This document shows, piece by piece, positions 1-8,184 of a stretch of 64,000 nt of DNA (position 1 is the stretch's first letter; each line of letters opens with the position of its first letter). Source of the DNA: Brockia lithotrophica. GTDB taxonomy: Bacteria > Bacillota > Bacilli > Thermicanales > DSM-22653. Below the pieces are notes generated by a model that searched no databases, had not been told where the DNA came from, and worked only from the letters and a program-made list of their open reading frames with translations. The position numbers and the translations under genes are program-made. The stretch spans positions 1 through 64,000 of the forward strand of contig PEBW01000001.1 of assembly GCA_003050565.1 (NCBI GenBank), read 5' to 3'.

Positions 1-223
1 GGGGCCGCTCCGGATGCTCCCCGAGGGCGGCGAAGACGAAATCGGGAAACCGCCGCTTCAGCTCCAGCGTCCGCTCCGCCGACGGCCGGTCGACCGACAC
101 CGCCAGCACCCCCCGCACGCCGCCCGCACGCCACCGCTCGACGAGCCGTTCCGCCCGATCCCAGTCGATCGTTCCGTCCTGCCGGGCGACGATCGCCTCA
201 AAGTGCAGGTGCGCGTCGAACAT
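1..223 (-). pseudogene. TatD-family hydrolase, N-terminal piece with apparent frameshift
   Basis: The minus strand from ATG at 223 reads MFDAHLHFEAIVARQDGTID and continues as an amidohydrolase-like start. The early DAHLHF (metal-binding HxH) is typical of TatD-type metal-dependent DNases. A strong site (AAGGGAGGGG) precedes the ATG. Around 17-24 the reading frame gives FVFAALGGASG, while a one-base shift in the C-run at 19-22 gives the family-like ALGEHPERP. The gene is therefore either frameshifted or carries a base-call error. Its remainder lies outside the window, so its full state cannot be judged. The family assignment rests on the first 74 codons only. Confidence 0.6.
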
Positions 224-353
224 GGCACCCCCTCCCTTTTTACATCGGTTCCGTCGGCCGACCGAACGTCGGATTCCTGAACCGGTTTCCGGAACCGCAA
301 ACCGGCTGCCGGTCCGTTCGCCGGCTTGCGGAGGCGACGACCCGGCCTGTCAA

Positions 354-863
354 TCAGTCGCCGGAACCTCCCGCCGAAACCGATTCGATCTGAATTTTTG
401 CAATTCCGTCGTGACGGGTAGCAAAAATTCTTACAATGTATTCGTCTCCGTTTTCGATTATATTGACATAATTTTTTCCTAACTCACTTTCTCGAAATGT
501 ATATTCTTTTCCATTATAAAATTTAAACGTATAGTAGTATTCGCATCTTGAAACCTTGCCGCATTTGTATGTTTTTTCAACTTTTTCCGGGACATCTTCA
601 ATCACAACGCCGTATTGTCCGGTATGGATATCATATATGGTGGCAATAGACCGAAAGAAAAAATCTACTGAGCCCGCAGCTAAAAACGCAAAAAAACCTA
701 AAAGTAAAATCATTTTCGGGTTTAGCAAATCTTTTATACTAAATTTTCGAAACTTGTCAAATATTACTTTTAACACACCAAAAGAAATTATAAATAAAAT
801 CGGAAGTAATAGTGCGAAAAATATAACTTCATTCCAATTAAAAATTGTAATTTTAAATTCCAT
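354..863 (-). CDS. AT-rich orphan membrane protein, unknown function
   Basis: This 169-residue protein is not recognised. It has two hydrophobic segments, about residues 11-32 and 50-68. A C-terminal soluble part follows with many aromatic residues and a beta-rich look (YYYTFKFYNGKEYTF, then a GDEYIVRIF segment). This layout loosely recalls DUF3592-type membrane proteins, but I cannot assign it. The ATG at 863 follows a GGAGTG ribosome site. The stretch is far more AT-rich than the flanking chromosome, which suggests recent acquisition. The gene stands alone between the TatD fragment and mobile-element remains. Confidence 0.55.
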   Translation of the reverse strand: MEFKITIFNWNEVIFFALLLPILFIISFGVLKVIFDKFRKFSIKDLLNPKMILLLGFFAFLAAGSVDFFFRSIATIYDIHTGQYGVVIEDVPEKVEKTYKCGKVSRCEYYYTFKFYNGKEYTFRESELGKNYVNIIENGDEYIVRIFATRHDGIAKIQIESVSAGGSGD

Positions 864-1137
864 TTTTAATCACTCCAATAATTTATGGAATATTTTAAAA
901 CAAATCTATTTTTTCTTCATCATATAAAACAATTCAGCGGAAGGAAAGACATTGTTTAACTTCTCTTTTTGAGACAAATTTTCATGCTTTTCAATATGTG
1001 GCTACGACTATCGGAAGAACCATGTTGAGCAGAAGTAGAATGACACCGGCTGCTTTTAGGAAAATCTAGTCTTCACAGTCACCAATCCCCCTCTACGCTA
1101 TACCAAATAAAGCAGTAGTTAATTTCTTCCTTACGAG
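864..1137. other. AT-rich gap with no gene seen
   Basis: I see no open frame with coding character here. The base composition matches the neighbouring AT-rich orphan genes. The right part merges into the IS200/IS605-like end at 1138-1182, so it may be internal debris of that element. Confidence 0.4.
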
Positions 1138-1182
1138 AGGCCGCCCGGAAAGCCCAACCTTTCAAGGGTGGGAGGAGGTCAC
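1138..1182 (+). mobile_element. Solo right end of an IS200/IS605-type (tnpB) element
   Basis: The stretch has the layout of the 3' end of many tnpB elements: GAGGCCGCCCGGAAAGCCC, an imperfect hairpin (CCCAACC, loop TTTCAA, then GGGTGGG less one pair), GAGGAGG, and a terminal TCAC at 1179-1182. No tnpA or tnpB on this strand precedes it, so it is a solo end or a small non-autonomous copy. The TCAC also supplies the TGA stop of the neighbouring minus-strand gene. The call is by motif memory, not by database search. Confidence 0.5.
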
Positions 1183-1922
1183 CACCAGTTTTCCACTTCT
1201 TCTATTATTTTTTCGTCTATCTTTTGGCTCTCACCGATAACACCTACAACTACGAAGCCTTCGAGCATCCTCGGGTACGTCGAGTAGTGAAGCTTCTTCG
1301 GAATGACCGCTACTTCTCTAAACATTCGGAACAGTTCGTTATCTCTTAACGTCACTTTTATTATCCTTGGACGGTCGTAAACGTCAGTTATGGTGAATTC
1401 CTTTCCCTCTATCATGTTGCTGTGCTTGCCAACCGCCAGTATCGCTTTGTACCTGGTCTCCTCCGGCTTTCCCCACGGGTCAAGGTAGCACGCCGTGTCC
1501 ACGCCGTACTTCGATAAAAGTGTTTTAAGGTTTTTCTTTACAATCAATGCCAGTATTCCTTGTGTAACAGCATACATCCATGCAAACATAAATGCGGAAG
1601 CAAAAAGGGAAGGCTTCATAGTATCCCATGTTATCGGCTCATTAAATCCCAAAACGGGAATCGGTAAAGTAGCAGCAAAAACACCTATCCCGCCGAGCAA
1701 CCCCATGACTATAGGGAGATGTTTTATCTTTCTGTGATTATATACGAGATATCCGCCTAGCATACCGAGTAATATAATCAAAGGCATAGCATAGGCATAG
1801 AGAATAAACCTTTCTCTTTCATAAATATATACGTAATATCCGCCTGGTACAACGACTAATACAAACAAAGACATAAGAAAAACAAACAAGATAATAAGTT
1901 CTCTTCTTTCATCCAAAACCAT
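1179..1922 (-). CDS. Four-helix membrane protein, unknown, 3' end set by an IS end
   Basis: This is a 247-residue protein of unrecognised family. Hydrophobic segments lie near residues 9-33, 42-61, 71-90 and 107-130. A soluble C-terminal domain of about 115 residues follows (KYGVDTACYLDPWGKPEETR onward). The ATG at 1922 sits just after AAAGGCGGTGA, a ribosome-site-like stretch that belongs to the truncated tnpB next door. The TGA stop coincides with the TCAC of the IS200/IS605-like end. Both gene ends thus abut transposon sequence, so the natural C-terminus may be lost. AT-richness again points to acquired DNA. Confidence 0.55.
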   Translation of the reverse strand: MVLDERRELIILFVFLMSLFVLVVVPGGYYVYIYERERFILYAYAMPLIILLGMLGGYLVYNHRKIKHLPIVMGLLGGIGVFAATLPIPVLGFNEPITWDTMKPSLFASAFMFAWMYAVTQGILALIVKKNLKTLLSKYGVDTACYLDPWGKPEETRYKAILAVGKHSNMIEGKEFTITDVYDRPRIIKVTLRDNELFRMFREVAVIPKKLHYSTYPRMLEGFVVVGVIGESQKIDEKIIEEVENWW

Positions 1923-1924
1923 TC

Positions 1925-2349
1925 ACCGCCTTTCTGGGATGGTGCCTGTCACTTCCGTCCAGAAGCAGGCGAATCGTGCCGGAACTGTTGTCCAGCCTGA
2001 AACTGTCCCGCCGGTCGTGTTTGCGGCGAAACTTCGGATGGCCGACCTTCCGGCCGGTCTTCCGCCCGCGGAAGAAGTTTTGGAACGCCTTTTCCAGGTC
2101 CCGAAGCGCCTCCTGCGGTGCCCATTTGGACACCTCGTACATCCACGGGAAGTCCGCCTTCTTCAGGCGGTTCAGTTCCCGGTGGAGCTCCGTCGCATTT
2201 GTCGTGCGGCCTTCTTTTTCGTAGATCTCGATCCACCGCGCGAGACCCCAGTTGTAGGCGAAGCGGGCGGCCCCGGCGTGCTTGGCGAGGAGGATGCGTT
2301 GTTCCTTGTTGGGATCGAGCTCGTACCGGTAGGCTCTATGGATCTTCAC
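1925..2349 (-). pseudogene. tnpB: tnpB N-terminal fragment (IS607-type RNA-guided nuclease)
   Basis: From a GTG at 2349 the frame gives about 140 residues (VKIHRAYRYELDPNKEQRIL onward) that closely match residues 1-140 of the full-length TnpB at 23190-24413. Matching ends shortly after DNSSGTIRLLLDG, with a last common trace around 1927. All RuvC catalytic residues and the zinc finger are lost, so the product cannot be a nuclease. The GTG lies inside the 3' end of the upstream tnpA frame (14-base overlap after read-through), the usual IS607 arrangement. Confidence 0.85.
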
Positions 2350-2908
2350 GCTGAAGCGCCTCCAGCGCCTTTTTTGCCCGTCGTCTCGCGGAACGCTTAC
2401 CATATAATCGTGCGGCAAGGGAAGTGAGCACTAAGGTCTACTCGCGCACCAGGTCGTCGTCCACCTCTCTTTCTACGACCACCAGAATGCGGCGTCCCTG
2501 CGCCCGAAGAGAAGCTTCGATGTATTCAAAGCCAAAACGCGTCAGCCGATCCCGATGTTCCACGACGATGGTCGTTACGTTCGGGTCGGAGAGGAGCTTG
2601 ATGAGCTCCTTCCGCCTGCCGTTCAGACCGGAACCGACTTCTTTCACCGTCTTTCCGACCGAAAGGCCTTGGGCATTGGCAAACTCCAGAAGCCTCACCA
2701 CCTGTCGTTCGAGATCGGCCTTTGGGTCGGAAGACGACACCCGGGCGTAGAGGGCGACGATGCCCTCCTTGGTCGCTTCGGGTTCGTGGACGAGGATCGT
2801 GCCCGAGGGAGTGATTTCGAACGGCACGGGCATTTTGCCCTCTTTGACCCGGCGCCACGCCGTCTTGTAGGTGATTCCGCGCTTTTTGGCCCATTGGCTG
2901 AGTTTCAT
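2336..2908 (-). pseudogene. tnpA: IS607-type serine recombinase TnpA, in-frame amber
   Basis: The protein starts MKLSQWAKKRGITYKTAW, a MerR-like helix-turn-helix typical of IS607 transposases. A serine-resolvase domain follows (ALYARVSSSDPKADLERQ; the serines of the ARVSS motif are candidate nucleophiles). A TAG at 2438-2440 ends the open frame at 156 residues. The same frame then runs on for 33 more codons with the expected tail (LTSLAARLYGKRSARRRAKK) to a TAG at 2336-2338, giving a normal length of 190 residues. The amber therefore looks like an inactivating mutation, removing the helix that follows the catalytic domain. A base error at this codon is the main alternative. Confidence 0.85.
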
Positions 2909-2950
2909 GGGTACATTTTACCTGAGAAAGAGACGAAGGAAAACTATTTT

Positions 2951-5464
2951 TTAGCTGCTGACAACCCCATCATCGATCGGCGTGATCGAGAACCGGGCGA
3001 CGAGGCCTCCACCGTATTTCGCCTCTACCTCGCGCAAAAGGATCTTGTTCGGCGTGAAGCCGACGAACATGCTCGGCTGGTCCTGCAACTTGAAATAGTT
3101 GCGGCGGTCGGGTTTGAAAAGATACTCGTAGTATCCGATATTTCCATCCACGGTTAGGGTGTCCTTGTACTCGAGTCCCGCGGTCACGAACAGGATCGCG
3201 GGTTCGTTGTTGGGAACCGTGAAGCTCACCTTGAGTCTCACGGGCTTCCCCGGCTCGAGGAACTTCACCTCGTTTCCGTTTGCATCTCGAAGCGGCTGCA
3301 TTCCAAAGTTGGTGTTCGGATCCAAAAGAAGGCTCGAATCGACTTTCACGACTTTACCGGGATCTTTGAACTCGTACTCGTTCCCGTACACGTACCCGAG
3401 ATCTCCGGAGTCGATGAGCTGTCCGGAACGGGCGTTGAACAGGTAGAAGCGCACGGGGAAGTTCGTGAGGGGAACGTCTCCATAGTTCGTGAGCGAGATG
3501 TACGCTTCCACCCGATCGCCGCTCCGCAAAAGCTGCGTGTACCGGGCGTCGAGCCAGAACACTTCGGGCTTTCCAAAACCGTCATCCCCATAATCGTAGT
3601 TTCCGGCAACAAAGGTGTCGACGCCTTTCATGAGTTCATCATACACTATCTTGTTCTTGTCCAAAAGAGACGTATCCTCACGCCATAAAATCCATGCAGG
3701 ATACTTCAAATTCTTAATTCCAAGAAAGTATCCGGTTCCACGTACTTCATCTTCCTGCTTCATGCGAAGATGTACGCCTTTGATGGGTTGCACAACGTTG
3801 AACCAGAGACCAAGCGCATTGTCCAATCCATACGTTCTCATTAACAGGTTGCGAACATCACTTCCAAACATTCTAATGTACTTCTGTTTGTCGAAATAGT
3901 TATCAGCATTACTCCACAACGTGTTGTATTTGTCGTAAATTGCTAAGAACGAATTCATATCCGTGATATACCTGGAATACACGACGGCCTTCTCGTTAAA
4001 AGCTCCCTCACTCTGGTTCGTTACGGTTTCGTTCTCGTACGTATCGCGAAGAACGCTCACGATCTTCAGAGCAAGTTCCGACGCGAGCGCATCGGCAAGG
4101 TTGTCCGCAGAACCGAACGAAAAACCGACCTTCCCTCCGTACGCCTTCTCGAAGGCGTACGGATCGATGGATCGTACGTCGTTGAATGCCGCCGTGGCGA
4201 TCGGCATGAGCTCGGATTTGAGAGATTCCCGAAGCTTCGCCTCAAAGGCGTCCATGCCGAGTTCTTTCGCATCGTTGTAGAACGCTCGGGCGTTCACGAG
4301 GACGCCGGCGTACGTGTACCCGCGCTTGATCGGGTTCTCGAGGCGACTGAGCGGTACCTTCTCGGGAAGAAGGGCCACAAAGGTATCCGAACCGGTGGAA
4401 CCAAAGTTCCTATCGCGGATGGAGTGCAAAAACTTGATGTTTGTATCGCTTATGCCATCTACGATGGTGTCGTTCGAAAAGGTGAAGGTGAACACCAGCG
4501 TAGGGATGGGAAGCTTCGCCGCGGCTTTTGCCGGAATCTCTCCGCCGGCAACACTTCCCGAGAGATATCTCCCCATTACCTGAAGATCGAGCTTGTCCCC
4601 CGGACGGACGTAGTCGAGTTTCGAAGCCACGTCCGAGATGGATTGTCCGGACACGTACGCCGCCACGCGGTCGGGCTTGAACACCGTGAGGTCGGGCGTG
4701 AAAAGCTTCAGGTCTTCCTCGTGCGCGGCTATGGCGTCGATCGTGGCGGACACGACCATGCGGAGGGTGGCGGAGGAGAACCTTTGAAGCTCCGGCGGAG
4801 CATTGGAGGAAGTATCTCCGCTGGGGGTGCCGTAGAGGTCATCTCCTCCCTGTTGTCCTCCTGTTTCTGGGTTTCCAAGGTCGAAACCCACGGCTTTGAA
4901 AGTAACCCTCATAGACTTGATCACGGCCGAACCGCTCACGCCGTCGGAGTCCACCGTCTTTGCGGCAAAGTAAAGCGGAACGTTCTGGACCACAAAAGTC
5001 ACATCGCGCAGGCGATCCCAGTGGATGGCTTGGTATTTAGTTTTCCCAACCGGGCCGATAAGTCTTGGGGCGAGCGCGGAAAAGTTTTCCTTGACAAATT
5101 TCTCAACGACTTCTGATAACAACGCAGCCCCGTTGCTATTTGCGGGATCTAAGACGCGATGATTTATTATACTTCCTGCTGTAACTCCACCAAAACTTTC
5201 TGGTTCAATTAGAGAAATATTAAAGCTTTGATTTCCCCGGACATCAAGATACGTATATCCTTCCAATCCCACAATGTCAAACGGCAACTCTACCGTAGCA
5301 AGATCCTTGTTCGGGCGAAAGAAGGGAAGACCCGGATCGGCGTTTGCCCCCGAAATTGTGACGTACATCACTTCCGCGCCTACTGCATCGGGACTTACGG
5401 CAGAAACGAGCGTGAACAAAAGCGCCGCGACGAGAACGACGGCAAGCGTGCGCTTCCACCGCAC
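2951..5464 (-). CDS. Large secreted surface protein, unknown family
   Basis: An 837-residue protein is read from GTG 5464 (GGAGGG site five bases upstream); an ATG at 5491 would add nine residues but lacks that spacing. A signal peptide is clear (VRWKRTLAVVLVAALLFTLV, likely cut near AVGA). No other membrane helix and no cysteine are visible. The C-terminal quarter looks beta-rich, with a CARDB-like stretch (DRVEAYISLTNYGDVPLTNF, then EPGKPVRLKVSFTVPNNEPA). A glycine/serine linker lies near residues 200-225. The last codons and the TAA come from the IS607 left end, so the native C-terminus, possibly with an anchor, may be missing. It lies downstream of another unknown surface protein gene, separated by a terminator. 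No function is assigned. Confidence 0.75.
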   Translation of the reverse strand: MRWKRTLAVVLVAALLFTLVSAVSPDAVGAEVMYVTISGANADPGLPFFRPNKDLATVELPFDIVGLEGYTYLDVRGNQSFNISLIEPESFGGVTAGSIINHRVLDPANSNGAALLSEVVEKFVKENFSALAPRLIGPVGKTKYQAIHWDRLRDVTFVVQNVPLYFAAKTVDSDGVSGSAVIKSMRVTFKAVGFDLGNPETGGQQGGDDLYGTPSGDTSSNAPPELQRFSSATLRMVVSATIDAIAAHEEDLKLFTPDLTVFKPDRVAAYVSGQSISDVASKLDYVRPGDKLDLQVMGRYLSGSVAGGEIPAKAAAKLPIPTLVFTFTFSNDTIVDGISDTNIKFLHSIRDRNFGSTGSDTFVALLPEKVPLSRLENPIKRGYTYAGVLVNARAFYNDAKELGMDAFEAKLRESLKSELMPIATAAFNDVRSIDPYAFEKAYGGKVGFSFGSADNLADALASELALKIVSVLRDTYENETVTNQSEGAFNEKAVVYSRYITDMNSFLAIYDKYNTLWSNADNYFDKQKYIRMFGSDVRNLLMRTYGLDNALGLWFNVVQPIKGVHLRMKQEDEVRGTGYFLGIKNLKYPAWILWREDTSLLDKNKIVYDELMKGVDTFVAGNYDYGDDGFGKPEVFWLDARYTQLLRSGDRVEAYISLTNYGDVPLTNFPVRFYLFNARSGQLIDSGDLGYVYGNEYEFKDPGKVVKVDSSLLLDPNTNFGMQPLRDANGNEVKFLEPGKPVRLKVSFTVPNNEPAILFVTAGLEYKDTLTVDGNIGYYEYLFKPDRRNYFKLQDQPSMFVGFTPNKILLREVEAKYGGGLVARFSITPIDDGVVSS

Positions 5465-5489
5465 GGTGATCCCTCCTTCCATCCTTCTC

Positions 5490-5528
5490 AAAAAAAGAAA
5501 AAGGCCGCCGCCGGAAAAATGCGGCGGC
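5490..5528 (-). terminator. Intrinsic terminator between two surface-protein genes
   Basis: On the minus strand a perfect 8-bp stem (GCCGCCGC with GCGGCGGC, 5504-5511 and 5521-5528) with a nine-base loop is followed by a T-rich run (CCTTTTTCTTTTTTTG). It follows the stop codon at 5537 by eight bases. Confidence 0.8.
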
Positions 5529-5536
5529 AGACGAAG

Positions 5537-7120
5537 TCACTGGATTCCCCCGCTGAACAAAAACCCGTGATAGAGGGCGAAGCTCTTTGGATTTTCCTTC
5601 CACGCGGGATTGTTTTCGTACGGGTTCTTGATCGGGCCGGTGTATTCCTTGATTCCGGTGAAGGGGGGAGAAATCAAAGTCAGAAGGTCACGATTGCTGT
5701 ACCTGTAAACATACTGCACACGACCGTCCCTACGATCCGCCCAAACAACCTCGTCCTCGTACTTTTTCTGTTGTTCGACCAAAGAAGGATCTTTCTCCAG
5801 CTTCTCCTCGAACAATTGCGGTTGAGCTTCCTTCCCCATTACTGAAGCAAACATGCCGGGATACAACATGGCTTCCTCAGAAAGCTCAAACACAAAATCC
5901 CCGCCGTAGTACACCTGAACGAAGGCCTTCGGGTTATCGGCCCTAGGAATCGTGGCTTCCATTACGACCTTGTTGTCAGCCGGGTCGTAGATGCGAAGGA
6001 AGTCTTCGTGCGTTTTCCAAAACTCGAGCTTCAACGGAGTCTTGCGCACGAAATCGTCGTTCAGGTGAATCCACACCGGCTGGCGGTAGCGGATGAGGTC
6101 TTGGAGGTACTGCTCGTTCGCCTTGTTGGCCGGAAGCATGGCTACGGTGTTCTTATCGTATCCCGGATACCCCGTCCAAAATCGGTTCATGATGAAGCTC
6201 TCGATCGGGTTCGAGATGTGCACCCGGAATCCCTCGCGGCGGCCGACGGGACGGAAGGTGAATTCCTTGAGATGGCCCTTCTCGTCGAGCTTGTAGTCGA
6301 GAAGGATTACGCCTTGGAAGCTGGCTTTATCGAAGTTCAAGTAACTAGCATATTGCTCGGAAGGCGAAAGTTGATCCCATAGGAGTTCCATCTCGGGATC
6401 GTAAGCATCCGGTGCTTCGGCCAGCGGACGCCCGTTAGAACGACGGAGAAACTCCGGCGACCAAGCGTTGGGAAGGTCTGCTTTTACCAAAGCATAGCGC
6501 TCCATGAGCGCTTCTTCCACGCGGCTTCCGGGAATCGGACCCTTGTAGTAGTCCGGGCCGAGGTACTCGAAGCGAATGCGGTCGACGTAAGTCTGTGGAT
6601 CGTAGTGGGCAAGAATCATGTTTACGTCAACCTTTTCCCGGAAGAAACGTACTACGTCATGGTTTGGGTCGGGCTCTAATACGTCCGACATCAAGTCTTC
6701 TTTCGAATTCTGAGGCTTAAGACCTTCCTTCAACTTGCGTTCCTGATACACCTTGATTTCCTCCGGCGTGGGAAGATCGCGGGTGGCCCAAATGGACTTG
6801 GAGAAACGCGTGGGAAGCCAGTCTTCAGGGGGACGAAGCTCGTTGGCGAGGCAATCACAGTAAGGTTCCTCGACGCCGGGGGGAAGCGTCTTGTTGAAGC
6901 TTACCTCGACGCCTTCGGGTGTGACGACGGTGACCTTGTCGCCAACTTCTTCCACAACCCCCTGCCGGGGGGGTGTGGTCTTCTTCCATACGACGACACC
7001 GGCTCCGGTGGCCAAAAGAAGCACCGCCGCCACGCCGCCGATGACTGCCTTCTTCCGGTTCTGCCCGAGGTATTCCCTTACACTTTCCAGAAATTCCTTA
7101 AGACGCTCACGAAGTTCCAT
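5537..7120 (-). CDS. Membrane-anchored extracytoplasmic protein, unknown family
   Basis: A 527-residue protein is read from ATG 7120, seven bases after a GAGGAGGG site. A short cytoplasmic helix (residues 1-22, rich in Arg, Glu and Lys) leads into one membrane segment (about 24-43). A long acidic exterior part follows, starting with a small beta-rich piece (QGVVEEVGDKVTVVTPEGVE) and a CDC motif near residue 85. Many aromatic and proline residues and repeated PxxW/Y patterns suggest a compact surface domain. The gene overlaps the end of the upstream gene by 14 bases and ends in a terminator. No family is recognised, and the topology is inferred only from hydrophobicity. With the secreted protein downstream it may form a surface pair. 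Confidence 0.75.
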   Translation of the reverse strand: MELRERLKEFLESVREYLGQNRKKAVIGGVAAVLLLATGAGVVVWKKTTPPRQGVVEEVGDKVTVVTPEGVEVSFNKTLPPGVEEPYCDCLANELRPPEDWLPTRFSKSIWATRDLPTPEEIKVYQERKLKEGLKPQNSKEDLMSDVLEPDPNHDVVRFFREKVDVNMILAHYDPQTYVDRIRFEYLGPDYYKGPIPGSRVEEALMERYALVKADLPNAWSPEFLRRSNGRPLAEAPDAYDPEMELLWDQLSPSEQYASYLNFDKASFQGVILLDYKLDEKGHLKEFTFRPVGRREGFRVHISNPIESFIMNRFWTGYPGYDKNTVAMLPANKANEQYLQDLIRYRQPVWIHLNDDFVRKTPLKLEFWKTHEDFLRIYDPADNKVVMEATIPRADNPKAFVQVYYGGDFVFELSEEAMLYPGMFASVMGKEAQPQLFEEKLEKDPSLVEQQKKYEDEVVWADRRDGRVQYVYRYSNRDLLTLISPPFTGIKEYTGPIKNPYENNPAWKENPKSFALYHGFLFSGGIQ

Positions 7121-7535
7121 GTCTTTTTCCCTCCTCTTTTCCTTCGTCTTCCAGATTTGAGTATATACCAAAACCCTCTCCTTGTAAATAGTCTACTCTC
7201 TCATCGAAAGGCAACCGGTATTCTATTGCTCTCCCTCGAAAGAGCTTAACGAAAAGGACGGGTAACCTAGGAAGGTTGTACACGTTAAGCATGGTGAGCC
7301 AAAATGCAGAGAACCAGGTGAGAGGTGTGTCGGATTCTTTCACTTCTACGAATCCCAGCTCTCTAACTATCCCGTGTACGGTTGCAGTCCTGAATACGAT
7401 CGGGAAACCCGGAACTCTGGACTTTGCCTTTTCTATAGCGTCTTTAAGTGTCTCGATGAACGATTCCCTGTCCATCTTGTACAGAAGGCATACCGGGGAG
7501 TGATGAAGTTCCACTACTCCGTCGTGCAGGGACAT
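7107..7535 (-). CDS. Unknown membrane-associated protein, probably 5'-truncated
   Basis: From ATG 7535 the frame gives 142 residues (MSLHDGVVELHHSPVCLLYK onward). A hydrophobic stretch lies near residues 70-100, holding WFSAFWLTMLNVYNLPRLPV, and the tail is basic and charged. The same frame stays open upstream and encodes a second hydrophobic helix (IIGVLITVFSLCAATYL) around 7570-7620 without a usable start. GC-rich transposase debris begins near 7640. The likeliest reading is a gene whose 5' end was cut by that insertion. Its 3' end overlaps the next gene by 14 bases and includes that gene's ribosome site, so the two were probably translated together. No family is recognised. Confidence 0.45.
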   Translation of the reverse strand: MSLHDGVVELHHSPVCLLYKMDRESFIETLKDAIEKAKSRVPGFPIVFRTATVHGIVRELGFVEVKESDTPLTWFSAFWLTMLNVYNLPRLPVLFVKLFRGRAIEYRLPFDERVDYLQGEGFGIYSNLEDEGKEEGKRHGTS

Positions 7536-7639
7536 CACCCAATGTCGGTTGAGGCGCTTCTTACGATCAGGTAGATATGTCGCCGCGCATAAGGAAAATA
7601 CTGTGATTAAAACGCCTATTATCGTTTGCCGAAAGGACT

Positions 7640-7985
7640 CACCAGCCGGACGGTGAGGGAGTCCCTCGCTGGCGACCTCCCCTCGGCCGTGATCAACCAG
7701 GCGCTTCGGGACGTCGCTGTCGTCAACGAGGGCGGTGAGACGCTGTTTTTCCCCGGCGATCAGGCGGCCTACGTCCACCGCCGGTATCCCACCTGCACGC
7801 AAGCATCGCCTCGCCAAACGACACCGTGTACACCCTAGGAAAGAGCGTGCGGGCCTCCTCTGGCAGATGGATGCCGGCCAACACCCCTGGCTTGAGAACA
7901 AAGGCACCAAACCGATCCTACACGCCTCCAAAGACGACGCCACCGACCGCGTCGTCGGGGCTGTCTTTTGCGCTTCGGAGTCCTC
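7640..7985 (+). pseudogene. Transposase debris, including a DDE transposase fragment
   Basis: The 3' part (about 7813-7985) reads ERAGLLWQMDAGQHPWLENK and then DDATDRVVGAVF. This matches the QMDAS..WLE and DDATG signature of ISNCY/IS1202-type DDE transposases as I remember them. The 5' part, in another frame, reads TVRESLAGDLPSAVINQALR, similar in character to the N-terminal region of TnpB proteins. Neither part is a complete gene, and frames break between them. Its GC content is higher than that of the genes on either side. The 5' assignment is weak. Confidence 0.5.
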
Positions 7986-8184
7986 TAAAGCTACTTCTCT
8001 GTAATGATATTTTCTAGATTTGTCATATATTTCTCAATTAGCTTAAATGTTTCATCGTTTTTAATCCTTAAGTTTATATGCTGTTTATATGCTCAGTCCA
8101 TTTCGAGTAACTTATCAAAGCATGAACATAATCACGTGCAAACTTCATTTTGTCATATAAGATACTTTCATATATTTTGTTTGT

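Larger units (their letters stand above)
1925..2965 (-). mobile_element. Decayed IS607-type element, copy 1
   Basis: The element holds, in transcription order, a left end (about 2909-2965), a serine-recombinase tnpA with a nonsense codon, and a truncated tnpB that overlaps it. Its left end, up to GCTGCTGACAACCC, matches the left end of the second copy at 24498-24560. Homology to the second copy stops near 1925, so the right half of tnpB and the whole right end with omega-RNA are gone. The insertion sits at the 3' end of the large secreted-protein gene (2951-5464) and supplies its stop codon. The element cannot be autonomous. Confidence 0.8.
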
